A stretch of DNA of 64,000 nt, taken from the NCBI RefSeq assembly GCF_016522075.1, contig NZ_JAEHFW010000001.1:1178001-1242000 (forward strand). The letters are read 5' to 3'. The stretch is from Mucilaginibacter segetis. Lineage in GTDB: Bacteria > Bacteroidota > Bacteroidia > Sphingobacteriales > Sphingobacteriaceae. Below the pieces are notes generated by a model. It ran no database searches, was not told the origin of the DNA, and worked only from the letters and a program-made list of their open reading frames with translations. Position numbers and translations under genes: made by a program. Below are positions 25,924 through 34,410 of the stretch, piece by piece; the first letter of the stretch is position 1; each line of letters opens with the position of its first letter.

Positions 25924-26862
25924 CTATTGTATAAATTTTGAATAATTGGATATGAAGCGTTTAAAAGAAGATGATCGGTGAGAAACAAAATTATATAACG
26001 TTATGCCAATCCCGGCACATAATATTCCGGCTAATACATCTAATACATAATGATGACTGGCATAAACTGCAGTGAACCATATACCCACCATTACAATAGC
26101 GAAAAAGATATTGATAATGCCCAACCGGTTTTTGATACCGTAGTATAACACTATTACGGGATAGGAGGAATGCAACGAAGGCATCGCTGCAAAAACATTA
26201 GATCCCTTTGCATATATCGACTTAAAAATACCAACGTTAAAGAATCTATCAAACCGGGCTAAACCGGCAGTACTGCCTTGGGTTAGCGGCTGAAAATTAA
26301 ATCCATGCGATTGTATATACCATGGTGGGGCAGCAGGATACATATAATATACTATAAAACCCAGCATGTTTACTAATACAAACGTCAATGCAAAATGCAG
26401 GAACTGAGTTCTGTTTCTAAAAAATAAGTACGCAGCAAATGCCAGTGGTACCGGTATCCAGCATAAATAAAATATCCCTGCTATTACATCTACAAAACTG
26501 TTTGCTTTTAACAGCAGGTATTCATTAGGGGTTAATAATTTACCGTGATAGGATATGCCAAAAATATTTTTTTCCGCATGATATAATTCTCCTATAGCTA
26601 CCTTATGATAGTAGTAATTAGGAAAGGCTTTCATATAATCAAATATGATCCAGTAGATTATAAAGATGGAAAAACCGAGAATGAATTTACGGGTTGGGGC
26701 AGAGGCGTAAAAAAGCACATTAAATATGCCCAGCAATACTAACTGATCGCTTTTAAACCCAACTAAAAAATAAGATAGAACTAAATAGGCTAATGATATT
26801 ACAGATACAATAATTATGTTTTTTGTGTTGATCTGTACACCATTATTGTCAGCATCAGCCAT
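25924..26862 (-). CDS. PAP2/AUR1-like phosphoinositol transferase (candidate inositol-phosphoceramide synthase)
   Basis: This multi-pass membrane protein of 312 residues has the AUR1/PAP2 active-site pattern: MPSLHSSYP (His 231) and YASHHYVLDVLAG (His 270 or 271 and Asp 275), the His-His-Asp triad. The conserved YPAAPPWYIQ loop (175-184) is typical of the inositol-phosphotransferase branch rather than lipid phosphatases. It is the last gene of a run with a CDP-alcohol phosphatidyltransferase and a fatty-acid-hydroxylase-like gene, close to ceramide and inositol-phosphate synthesis genes. The inferred reaction is transfer of phosphoinositol from phosphatidylinositol to ceramide. It overlaps the hydroxylase gene by 8 bp. 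Confidence 0.85.
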   Translation of the reverse strand: MADADNNGVQINTKNIIIVSVISLAYLVLSYFLVGFKSDQLVLLGIFNVLFYASAPTRKFILGFSIFIIYWIIFDYMKAFPNYYYHKVAIGELYHAEKNIFGISYHGKLLTPNEYLLLKANSFVDVIAGIFYLCWIPVPLAFAAYLFFRNRTQFLHFALTFVLVNMLGFIVYYMYPAAPPWYIQSHGFNFQPLTQGSTAGLARFDRFFNVGIFKSIYAKGSNVFAAMPSLHSSYPVIVLYYGIKNRLGIINIFFAIVMVGIWFTAVYASHHYVLDVLAGILCAGIGITLYNFVSHRSSSFKRFISNYSKFIQ

Positions 26863-27484
26863 TTTGCTTTTTAATGAAATCAGAATTAAATATTTTATCC
26901 CATAACGGTGAACTTACGCCATAACCCTTTGTAGGATCCTGGTAATGATGCAACATATGGTGCTGTTTTATTTTTTTCCAGAATTTACCTTTAAAATTAA
27001 AATGATGAATAGCGTAATGAGAAATGTCGTAAACCAAATATCCTAAGATAAATCCGGGAAAAAAGCCGAATACATAGCCCGCAGGTAGTAAAGCGTTAAA
27101 CAAAAAATAGAAACCGGTAGCTAATGGAATACTCGCGGATGGAGGCATAACCAAGCGCTTGGCATCACTCGGATAATCATGATGAACACCATGAAAAATA
27201 AAATGTATACGCAATGCCCATTCTTGTTTAGGCATGTAATGAAAAACAAATCTGTGCAGTATATATTCCGTAAATGTCCACACAAAAAGCCCTCCTGCAA
27301 AAAGCCCTAAAAAAGTTAAGATACTTATGGGTTCTTTAAATAAAGCCATATAGCAGCAAACCAATATTACCGGAAGATATATAAATATGGGTACAGTATA
27401 ATGTACTTTAGATAAACTCTCTAATAAGTTGCTCTTAAACATTCTCACAGATTCCTGTGAATTAGAAACATAATTCTTTTTCAT
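26855..27484 (-). CDS. Sterol-desaturase / fatty-acid 2-hydroxylase-like membrane di-iron protein
   Basis: The 209-residue protein has the His boxes of the fatty acid hydroxylase superfamily: HRFVFH, HGVHHDYP, HYAIHHF and HHMLHH, between membrane helices (TVPIFIYLPVILVCCYMAL, LTFLGLFAGGLFVWTFTEYI). The order and the HHDYPSDAKRLVMPP segment match the Scs7/FA2H type, which 2-hydroxylates the N-acyl chain of ceramides. Position inside the sphingolipid cluster supports ceramide as the target. There is no cytochrome b5 domain, so electrons must come from elsewhere. Confidence 0.88.
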   Translation of the reverse strand: MKKNYVSNSQESVRMFKSNLLESLSKVHYTVPIFIYLPVILVCCYMALFKEPISILTFLGLFAGGLFVWTFTEYILHRFVFHYMPKQEWALRIHFIFHGVHHDYPSDAKRLVMPPSASIPLATGFYFLFNALLPAGYVFGFFPGFILGYLVYDISHYAIHHFNFKGKFWKKIKQHHMLHHYQDPTKGYGVSSPLWDKIFNSDFIKKQNG

Positions 27485-27490
27485 AATGAA

Positions 27491-28096
27491 TCAGGGTTTA
27501 AAACGTTCTGTAATTTCTTTTCCACTAACAGGGTCAGTTCCCCTCATCTCCACATAAACTACGTTTGGCAACCAAAAGGAGCCGCCCTCAATTTTAACAA
27601 ATACTCTTTGAAGCATCATTTGCTTTTTCGCTACAATTGCGAAGATATGATATTTTCCGTCTGCTCCCTTCATCAAAGTAAGCGGAAATTTTTTGTATGA
27701 CACAAACCTGATATCATACTTACCATCAGTTAACTTTTTTTGAGTAAGACCGTAAGCAAATTTACGTTGTATGTAATTTAATTCCTGTTTTTTTCCGCCT
27801 TCGGTATAACGTATCCAATAAACATGGACAGGGGTTTCCGAGTCAAGTTCGCCGGTGGCTTTGTCTGTATTTAGTTCATATATCAGGGTGTTTGTATTTG
27901 GCGGACGCTGTATATAAAACAGCCTTTTTGGATCAGGTGGCGGAACCGGAAAAACTAACGTATCTGTAAAAGTTTTTTCAGTAAAAACTGTCGCTTTAGG
28001 TTTGTGCCACTTTTCAGTTGTTACTGCTTTTGCCGGCCTAATGGTACAACATAAAACAAGCAGACACGAAAATATGAATAATTTAAATTTATGCAT
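27491..28096 (-). CDS. DUF4833-like secreted protein of the inositol-lipid cluster
   Basis: I take the ATG at 28096 because it begins a good signal peptide (FSCLLVLCCTIRPAKA) and overlaps the upstream stop by 8 bp; an upstream in-frame ATG at 28120 adds eight charged residues. The mature protein is beta-rich with a conserved start PDPKRLFYIQRPPNTNTLIY and end SFWLPNVVYVEMRGTDPVSG, which I associate with DUF4833. There are no recognised catalytic motifs. Its tight coupling to the phosphatidyltransferase (upstream) and hydroxylase (6 bp downstream) implies a role in synthesis or export of inositol lipids. Confidence 0.75.
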   Translation of the reverse strand: MHKFKLFIFSCLLVLCCTIRPAKAVTTEKWHKPKATVFTEKTFTDTLVFPVPPPDPKRLFYIQRPPNTNTLIYELNTDKATGELDSETPVHVYWIRYTEGGKKQELNYIQRKFAYGLTQKKLTDGKYDIRFVSYKKFPLTLMKGADGKYHIFAIVAKKQMMLQRVFVKIEGGSFWLPNVVYVEMRGTDPVSGKEITERFKP

Positions 28097-28799
28097 TTTC
28101 AGATAACGCCTTTTTGGCATCCATCAGCCTTTTAAAGGCTGTAATATTAGTTAATACCGCAAGCACCGAAATGGGTATAGTGAAAATTGACATTGTTTCA
28201 AATACATGAAATTTAATGCCAGGTACAAATAACTTATAATCGCCACCAATATATGATGAACTGATACCGCAGGCTATGGCAAAAACTCCGATGGTTACAA
28301 CACGTTCGGGGCGTTGCATTAAACCACCCTTGCACTCTACGCCAAGCCCTTCAGCCCGTGCTCTTACATAACTTACCATCATGGAGCCAATAAGGGTTAT
28401 AAAAGCCGCAATTGAACTTAAAAAATAATGATGCGCTACTAAATAATAGCAAATTCCTAAAAACATGATCAGTTCACTATAGCGATCAAGTACGGAATCA
28501 TATAGTGCCCCAAAAACTGATTTCATGTTTCCGAGCCGTGCAACTTGTCCGTCAAGCATGTCAAATAATCCGGCAAACAAAATAAGCGCGCCTGCCCACC
28601 CTACATAAGTTAAATCTCCGCGATTACCCTTTTCTGCGCCAATAATAAAAACAGCCGCTACCCCAACGTTTAAAATAAACCCGATAGTGGTAACTGCATT
28701 TGGGGTTAATCCTATTTTTATCAGGATCTTAACAAATGGATCAATGATTTTATATATGCCCAACTGCAGGCTGATGCGTATTGATGTTGGCTGTTCCAT
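28089..28799 (-). CDS. CDP-alcohol phosphatidyltransferase (candidate phosphatidylinositol-phosphate synthase)
   Basis: The 236-residue integral membrane enzyme contains the complete CDP-alcohol phosphotransferase motif at 83-105: DG-x2-AR-x8-G-x3-D-x3-D, written here as DGQVARLGNMK then GALYDSVLD. Several membrane helices follow. With an inositol-3-phosphate synthase gene close by, the likely reaction is CDP-diacylglycerol plus inositol phosphate to phosphatidylinositol phosphate, as proposed for the homologous Bacteroides inositol-lipid cluster. Other head-group acceptors cannot be excluded from sequence alone. Confidence 0.87.
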   Translation of the reverse strand: MEQPTSIRISLQLGIYKIIDPFVKILIKIGLTPNAVTTIGFILNVGVAAVFIIGAEKGNRGDLTYVGWAGALILFAGLFDMLDGQVARLGNMKSVFGALYDSVLDRYSELIMFLGICYYLVAHHYFLSSIAAFITLIGSMMVSYVRARAEGLGVECKGGLMQRPERVVTIGVFAIACGISSSYIGGDYKLFVPGIKFHVFETMSIFTIPISVLAVLTNITAFKRLMDAKKALSENA

Positions 28800-28827
28800 T
28801 TAACAATAATAAATAATTTTAAACATA

Positions 28828-31377
28828 TTAAAAATCAAACTTTATCCTTGTACGTATGCCCCATTTGGCAACATCCGGGTGGTCTAAATAATTAAATCTT
28901 CTCACTAAATCAACCCGTATAAATTTAAAAATATTTTCAATGCCCACGCTGCCTTCAATATATGGCTTGTTACCCAATGAGTAAGTGATGGGTGTGCCGG
29001 TGTCGTCTACCGGGAAACGATAGAGCGTAGGATGTATAGACGGGTTGTTCTCATCTCTCACACCCCCGTAAAGTAATTTAACCGATGCTGTTTCGCGCCA
29101 CTTTAGTTTTTTTAGTAATGGGATCCTGTTAAAAAATAACCCGCCGAAATGATGGTCAATATTTACGCTCTCGAAGTGATCACTTACAAACTCAAGAAAG
29201 TTCATTAAGTTGTAAGAGTCTAACAGATAGGCGTATGTTTGGTTAGCGCGATGAATGGTTAGCAAAGGGTAGGGTACCTGCCCAAATATATTACCTGCTT
29301 CTACTGATACATCTGAGTATCCAAGACGCCTTAAATAGAATCGTTTGTCAGCTCTGAAATGCAGGTTCTGATAATTATAACTCCCGCCTAAAACATTCTT
29401 CAGCCCCGCCGTCAAATCAAGCGATAGTATTGGATACTTATTGATAATGGGAGTACGGTATAGTTTACCCTGGTAAAATTGCTCGTGTGGTGCATAACGT
29501 ATCCCAAAAGATGCCTCGGTAGTGGTTAATGTACTTACAACATTTCCCAAGTTGGTTATAAAGGGTAATAAACTGCCGGCTGGCGTCTGCATCCATTTTT
29601 TTGCGCCGATGGTGTATGAAAAATGATTCTCAAATTCATGTACATAATCCAGCTTATAAATATCATTATAAAGATATTTATCGTTATTCCCTCTTTTAAA
29701 TGATAGCAAAAAGTTGTCTTCCTGAACAAACTGTGCCTGTTGCCCCGGTATTTTGGTATCACGCTGAAAGCTCGCTCTTAAATAATTCTGTGGAAACCTG
29801 TATATACTTGAATTGTTAAAGGAGTAGGTGCTGCTAAAAAAATATTTCCATTTTTCGTCCTTAAATCCGTAAGCGCCATATGTTTCAAAATAAATACGTT
29901 TACTTAATTCAGGTGTTGTTCTGCCGCCCAGTCTTAGTCTGAAACCCTCTACAGGATTAAAGCTGTAAAATGTACTTGCCGGGCCAAGTTCAAACGGACC
30001 GAAACCTTTATATCCGGCAAATAAAAGTGTTACTATATCTGCTGTACGCCTAAACGAGGGCATATGCGTAAGGCTATCAATATTTTTATAAACTTTTGAT
30101 TCCGCAAGCGTGAGTGTATCAAGCCTGTTTTCCCTCCAAAACTGTTCGCTTCGATGTTTTACTTCATCGGATGCTACTTCAGTATTGTTTGTATACGTAG
30201 TATCCGGACGAGGCTTATTTATAATGTAATTATCATATGTAATAGTACGAATGCCAAATAAGCCACTTTTTCCGTTTTGAGTTAACCCAAAATCAGCATA
30301 TGTAGTACTTTTATTTAAGTGATACCTGCCATCAGGGTTTTGAGCGAACTCCTGATCAATATGTAGTGATTTTACAAAGTTTACATTAATATTCTTATTA
30401 ACTGTTAAATTAACCGCTTCAACCGCATAATTACCATCAAGTGTTATATACATTCTTCCCTCAAAAAGTACATCGTTGGTGTTGCGGGGTGTAAAGCTTA
30501 ATTCAACCAGTTTATTATTGCTGTCTGTTGCAATGGTGTCTGTAATAAAAAACTTGTATGCACTAGGTGCGGCATTTGATATAGGGCTCAAAAAATCACG
30601 TGTAAGCAACATGATGCTATTATCATAAATGTCTACCTTGGCATATAAATGTTTAAAATACTGCGTAATACCCTGATTATCTACCGCGGCGCCAAAGTTC
30701 ACACTTTTCTCTCCTAATATAACTTCGCGCGTATTTTCTGGTTCTTTACGATAGTACACCTGCGATAATTTTTCATCAAGATAGATCGGAAGTAAAGATT
30801 TTCCGGGAAAAGACGTGCTGTCGCGGTTCTCGAATATGAATTTGTACTTACGAAAGAATTTTTTTTCAGATATTTTCTCTGATAAATTACTCAGGGAAAA
30901 CTGCATTTTATCGTACTCTTTATATTCAACGTAATTGTAATTTTCCGGACGGTTTTTCTCACGGTGTGCTACAACCTGCCGTATCAATTCAACAGCCGGA
31001 TTATCTTTATTAGTATATTTCTTTCTTTTGGCCGATGTTACATTAACCTCATTTAGTTGCGTTTCTGTAGGAACAAGTTTTACATTGATAACCTGTGTTT
31101 TTCCTGGCTCAACAGGTATTACTGCGTCTTTGTAACCAATATAGGTAACTTTTATCTGGCTGTAAGGTTTTACGGATTGTATAGTGTATTTACCGTCATT
31201 ATTGCTGTTTGCGCCAATAGTACTCCCTGTAAATGCAACGGTAACAAACGGAAGTGTTTCCTTAGTTTTTGCATCAGTTACTATTCCAGTTACTACAGTA
31301 TTTTGGGCAATAACTAAATTGCTTATAAAAAAAAGCAGTAAAAAGGATGATATTTTAACAATGGCCTTAAACTTCAT
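28828..31377 (-). CDS. DUF5686 / carboxypeptidase-regulatory-like outer-membrane protein (paralog 2)
   Basis: The layout is the same as the protein at 12314-14884: signal peptide, carboxypeptidase-regulatory-like domain (VTGIVTDAKTKETLPFVTVA), the NPAVELIRQVVAHR segment, and a large barrel region ending RFNYLDHPDVAKWGIRTRIK plus a terminal FDF. The paralogs are alike over their full length, including SFNPVEGFR and RIYFETYGAYG blocks. This copy lies between GtrA and the phosphatidyltransferase in the lipid cluster with gaps of 19 and 28 bp, so it is probably co-transcribed. The context suggests a role in the outer membrane connected with inositol or sphingolipids; this is inference. Confidence 0.88.
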   Translation of the reverse strand: MKFKAIVKISSFLLLFFISNLVIAQNTVVTGIVTDAKTKETLPFVTVAFTGSTIGANSNNDGKYTIQSVKPYSQIKVTYIGYKDAVIPVEPGKTQVINVKLVPTETQLNEVNVTSAKRKKYTNKDNPAVELIRQVVAHREKNRPENYNYVEYKEYDKMQFSLSNLSEKISEKKFFRKYKFIFENRDSTSFPGKSLLPIYLDEKLSQVYYRKEPENTREVILGEKSVNFGAAVDNQGITQYFKHLYAKVDIYDNSIMLLTRDFLSPISNAAPSAYKFFITDTIATDSNNKLVELSFTPRNTNDVLFEGRMYITLDGNYAVEAVNLTVNKNINVNFVKSLHIDQEFAQNPDGRYHLNKSTTYADFGLTQNGKSGLFGIRTITYDNYIINKPRPDTTYTNNTEVASDEVKHRSEQFWRENRLDTLTLAESKVYKNIDSLTHMPSFRRTADIVTLLFAGYKGFGPFELGPASTFYSFNPVEGFRLRLGGRTTPELSKRIYFETYGAYGFKDEKWKYFFSSTYSFNNSSIYRFPQNYLRASFQRDTKIPGQQAQFVQEDNFLLSFKRGNNDKYLYNDIYKLDYVHEFENHFSYTIGAKKWMQTPAGSLLPFITNLGNVVSTLTTTEASFGIRYAPHEQFYQGKLYRTPIINKYPILSLDLTAGLKNVLGGSYNYQNLHFRADKRFYLRRLGYSDVSVEAGNIFGQVPYPLLTIHRANQTYAYLLDSYNLMNFLEFVSDHFESVNIDHHFGGLFFNRIPLLKKLKWRETASVKLLYGGVRDENNPSIHPTLYRFPVDDTGTPITYSLGNKPYIEGSVGIENIFKFIRVDLVRRFNYLDHPDVAKWGIRTRIKFDF

Positions 31378-31396
31378 CTAAACTTTTTATGATATA

Positions 31397-31768
31397 TTAT
31401 GCAAATACAAACTTCTTTTGCATGAAATAATTATAACTCACACCTAGGGAAATTGAAACTATTACTTTCGAGGCTATATAGCTTAGCCCGATGTAATGGG
31501 TAACAAAAAACACCCCTGCTGTTGTTAAAACAATATTGCCACCCCAAACCAAAAAATATTTTACAGCTTGCTTAGGGATGGTATTTTCTTTCCGCTTAAA
31601 TACCCAATTACGTCCTAAACCAAAGTTTATTATGCCTCCGGTGAGGGTGCCTATAAGGCTTGCGGATAAATACCAAAGGTAAAAAAATTCCTTGCAGACT
31701 ATTGTGGTCAAAAAGTCAAATATAGAGGCCACTATTGATGACGCCTGCGCTTTTACAAATGTTGCCAT
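31397..31768 (-). CDS. GtrA-family membrane protein
   Basis: Four membrane helices over 123 residues (SIVASIFDFLTTIVCKEFFY, SASLIGTLTGGIINFGLGRN, FLVWGGNIVLTTAGVFFV, IASKVIVSISLGVSYNYF) and the GtrA marks GGIINFGLGRNWVFK and YNYFMQKKFVF. GtrA proteins are thought to help flip polyprenyl-linked sugars or act in polar-lipid glycosylation. The start is taken at ATG 31768; a TTG two codons upstream is less likely. It is the first gene of the second lipid operon, after the inositol-phosphate synthase terminator. Confidence 0.87.
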   Translation of the reverse strand: MATFVKAQASSIVASIFDFLTTIVCKEFFYLWYLSASLIGTLTGGIINFGLGRNWVFKRKENTIPKQAVKYFLVWGGNIVLTTAGVFFVTHYIGLSYIASKVIVSISLGVSYNYFMQKKFVFA

Positions 31769-31950
31769 TGGCAATAAACCGATTATTTGTTAAAATTATT
31801 TGGCGATTGAAGATTTTTATTCGGCAATACCCAAAAAGTTAGATGGGTTTATGTAATCTACGTAAAAACACATCTCTTAATTTTATTGAAGAACTAATAA
31901 CTGAAGGGGAAGGTTATTTGTTATTCTCTATTGTAGTACTATTTAAAATA

Positions 31951-31986
31951 AAAGCCGACTATTAGCAAAAACTAATAGCCAGCTTT
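31951..31986 (-). terminator. Terminator after the inositol-phosphate synthase gene
   Basis: Read on the minus strand, a hairpin (arms 31951-31965 and 31972-31986, with two internal mismatches) is followed by a T-rich tail. It begins 17 bp after the synthase stop and divides the sphingoid/inositol genes from the GtrA-to-PAP2 genes. Confidence 0.75.
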
Positions 31987-32002
31987 GTATGTAAGTTGAT
32001 TT

Positions 32003-33325
32003 TTATTCGCCAGCGAACATGTCTTCGTAGTAGTCAAGGCCGAGATGTGTGATCAGATCTTCGCCCATTAAATAACGTAAGGTGTTCTCCAGTTTAATTA
32101 ACTGTTTAAATATGTCATTTTCTGCAGGTAAACCAGGTGCAGTTTGCGGTGATTTTAAATAGAATGATAACCACTCTTGTACTCCGCTCATATTTGCACG
32201 TTTAGCCATGTCGCAAAACAATGCAAGATCCAGCGCAATAGGTGCTGCTAATATCGAGTCGCGACAAAGGAAATTGATCTTGATCTGCATTTTATAACCT
32301 AACCAGCCAAATATGTCGATATTATCCCAACTCTCTTTATTATCACCGTGCGGAGGATAATAATTGATGCGTATTTTGTGATAGATATCTCCGTATAGTT
32401 CCGGGTTCTCTTCCGGACGTAAAATATCTTCCAACACGCCTAATTTTGAAACCTCCTTTGTTTTAAAGTTGTCCGGATCATCTAATACCAAACCGTCGCG
32501 GTTACCTAATATGTTTGTAGAGAACCATCCTCTAACACCTAATGAACGAGCAGCTAAGCCGGGCGCTAAAACTGTTTTCATTAAAGTTTGCCCGGTTTTA
32601 AAATCCTTACCCGCAATAGGGGTTTGTGTTTCTTTAGCCAGTTCAATTAATGCCGGAATATCTACAGTAAGGTTAGGAGCGCCGTTTGCAAACGGAATGC
32701 CTAATTTTAATGCGGCGTACGCATATATCATGCTTGGAGATATACGTTTGTCATCGTCTTTTAATGCTTGCTCAAATGCTGCAAGCGACTGGTGTATCTC
32801 TGAAGCTTCGTAATAAATTTCAGTAGAACCGCACCATACCAAAACTATCCGATCGCAATCGTTATCTTTTTTAAAGTTTTGGATATCATCCATTACAGCC
32901 TGTGCAAGCTCTAAACGTGTACCTTGTTTAACGTGGGTGCCTATTAAATTTTTTGCATAGTTTTTATCAAACGCAGCCTTCATGGGTACAATAGTTTCCA
33001 AGCCATCTTTTACTGAATTCAAAAGATCGGCTTCCAGCACTTTTGCGTTCATAGCTGCCTCGTATACGTTATCCTCATATACATCCCATCCGCCAAAAAC
33101 AATATCGTTTAAGTTAGCTAATGGTACAAAATCTTTAATTTTAGGATGACGATTTTCTGTTCTTTTACCTAACCGGATGCTACCCATTTGTGTAAGTGAT
33201 CCAACAGGCTGTGATATGCCCTTTTTTACGGCCTCAACGCCGGCAATTAATGTTGTAGCTACCGCACCCAAACCTGGTATCAAAATACCAAGCTTGCCTT
33301 CGGCAGGTTTAATGTTGACTTTCAT
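32003..33325 (-). CDS. myo-Inositol-3-phosphate synthase
   Basis: The 440-residue protein converts glucose-6-phosphate to inositol-3-phosphate using bound NAD. The N-terminal Rossmann motif is LIPGLGAVATTLIAG; further family blocks are ADLLNSVKDGLETIVPMKAA, VWCGSTEIY, FANGAPNLTVDIPAL, KDFKTGQTLMKTVLAPGLAA and RGWFSTNILGNRDG. These fit the bacterial/archaeal-length branch of the family. It lies 101 bp downstream of the ceramide-reductase candidate, enough room for its own promoter though I find no clear one. It supplies the inositol head group for the pathway encoded around it. Confidence 0.95.
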   Translation of the reverse strand: MKVNIKPAEGKLGILIPGLGAVATTLIAGVEAVKKGISQPVGSLTQMGSIRLGKRTENRHPKIKDFVPLANLNDIVFGGWDVYEDNVYEAAMNAKVLEADLLNSVKDGLETIVPMKAAFDKNYAKNLIGTHVKQGTRLELAQAVMDDIQNFKKDNDCDRIVLVWCGSTEIYYEASEIHQSLAAFEQALKDDDKRISPSMIYAYAALKLGIPFANGAPNLTVDIPALIELAKETQTPIAGKDFKTGQTLMKTVLAPGLAARSLGVRGWFSTNILGNRDGLVLDDPDNFKTKEVSKLGVLEDILRPEENPELYGDIYHKIRINYYPPHGDNKESWDNIDIFGWLGYKMQIKINFLCRDSILAAPIALDLALFCDMAKRANMSGVQEWLSFYLKSPQTAPGLPAENDIFKQLIKLENTLRYLMGEDLITHLGLDYYEDMFAGE

Positions 33326-33426
33326 TATTGTAATTTATTTTAATATTAATGAAACAGTTACACAGTGCTATCTAAGCTAGTTTAGTAATGTAGTAACGGT
33401 CTCTGTTGTTGTGTACAAATGTTGGG

Positions 33427-34410
33427 CTATTTAAGCCATTTATTTTCTTTATACCATTGTATAGTATCGGTTAAACCCGCTTTTAAATTATATTGCGGAT
33501 AAAAACCTAATTCCGACTTTGCCCTCTCAATATCGCAATGCCAGTTAACAGCAATTAATTCGCTTATTTTCTCAAGATTTACAACAGCAGCTTTGCCCCG
33601 CAAAGAACTTATATTCCCTGCTATTGCAGCAACTATTTTTACAAAGTTTACAGGCAGATGAAACTTAATGGTTTTACTTTTTAATAAAAACTTTGTTATG
33701 TCAGCCATTTCATACCTGTCATAAAAATTACCGTCTGATATGTTATACGTACTTTTTTCAGGGGCAAATAGAGCTTTTACACTAACTACCGCTAAATCTT
33801 TAACAAATACAAAGCTAAGTTTTTGCTGAATATTGCCAATATATGGTTCAATACCTTTTGCAATCTGTTTTAAAAATATAAAAATATCGGTATCCCGCGG
33901 GCCGTAAACTGCCGTTGGTCTTAAAATAGTGTAATTCAGTTTTGTTAGTGATTTCAACTTTTCTTCAGCCAAAAGCTTGCTTTTTCCGTAAGCGGTAAAA
34001 GGCGCAGGCGCAGTATTATCAGTAATTAAACCGTTTATGCTTTTTAGTGCGCCTATAGTTGCAAGGCTGCTTATAAAAACAAATTTTTTCACTCCTGCTT
34101 CTTCAGCAGCTTTGGCCAAGTTAAAGGTATATGTAGCATTAATTAAATTATATTCACTCGCAGAGCGTGCTTTTGTGGCGCCGGCAGCATGAATAATATA
34201 ATCGTATTTTTTCTCCTTAATTTCTCTTGTTAATGCCGCTATATCATTAAAAGCAGGATAGGTATATTGAATATCTAAATTTTTCAAATGCTCAATCCGG
34301 CTGCTTTTCCGTACAGCTGCATACACTTCCAGATTATTTTTTAGTGCTTCTTCAATAAGATGGTAACCTACAAATCCACTGGCACCGGTTATTAAAACCC
34401 GATCCTTCAT
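33427..34410 (-). CDS. Extended SDR / NAD-dependent epimerase-like protein (candidate ceramide reductase, CerR-like)
   Basis: The Rossmann motif GASGFVGYHL (9-18) and the catalytic YGKSK (Tyr 141, Lys 145) with FISSLATIG define an extended short-chain dehydrogenase of 327 residues. In Caulobacter an epimerase-like SDR reduces the 3-keto group of oxidised ceramide. Here the gene overlaps the ceramide-synthase candidate by 4 bp (ATGA) directly after serine palmitoyltransferase, which supports that role. The SDR call is firm; the substrate is inferred from position. Confidence 0.85.
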   Translation of the reverse strand: MKDRVLITGASGFVGYHLIEEALKNNLEVYAAVRKSSRIEHLKNLDIQYTYPAFNDIAALTREIKEKKYDYIIHAAGATKARSASEYNLINATYTFNLAKAAEEAGVKKFVFISSLATIGALKSINGLITDNTAPAPFTAYGKSKLLAEEKLKSLTKLNYTILRPTAVYGPRDTDIFIFLKQIAKGIEPYIGNIQQKLSFVFVKDLAVVSVKALFAPEKSTYNISDGNFYDRYEMADITKFLLKSKTIKFHLPVNFVKIVAAIAGNISSLRGKAAVVNLEKISELIAVNWHCDIERAKSELGFYPQYNLKAGLTDTIQWYKENKWLK

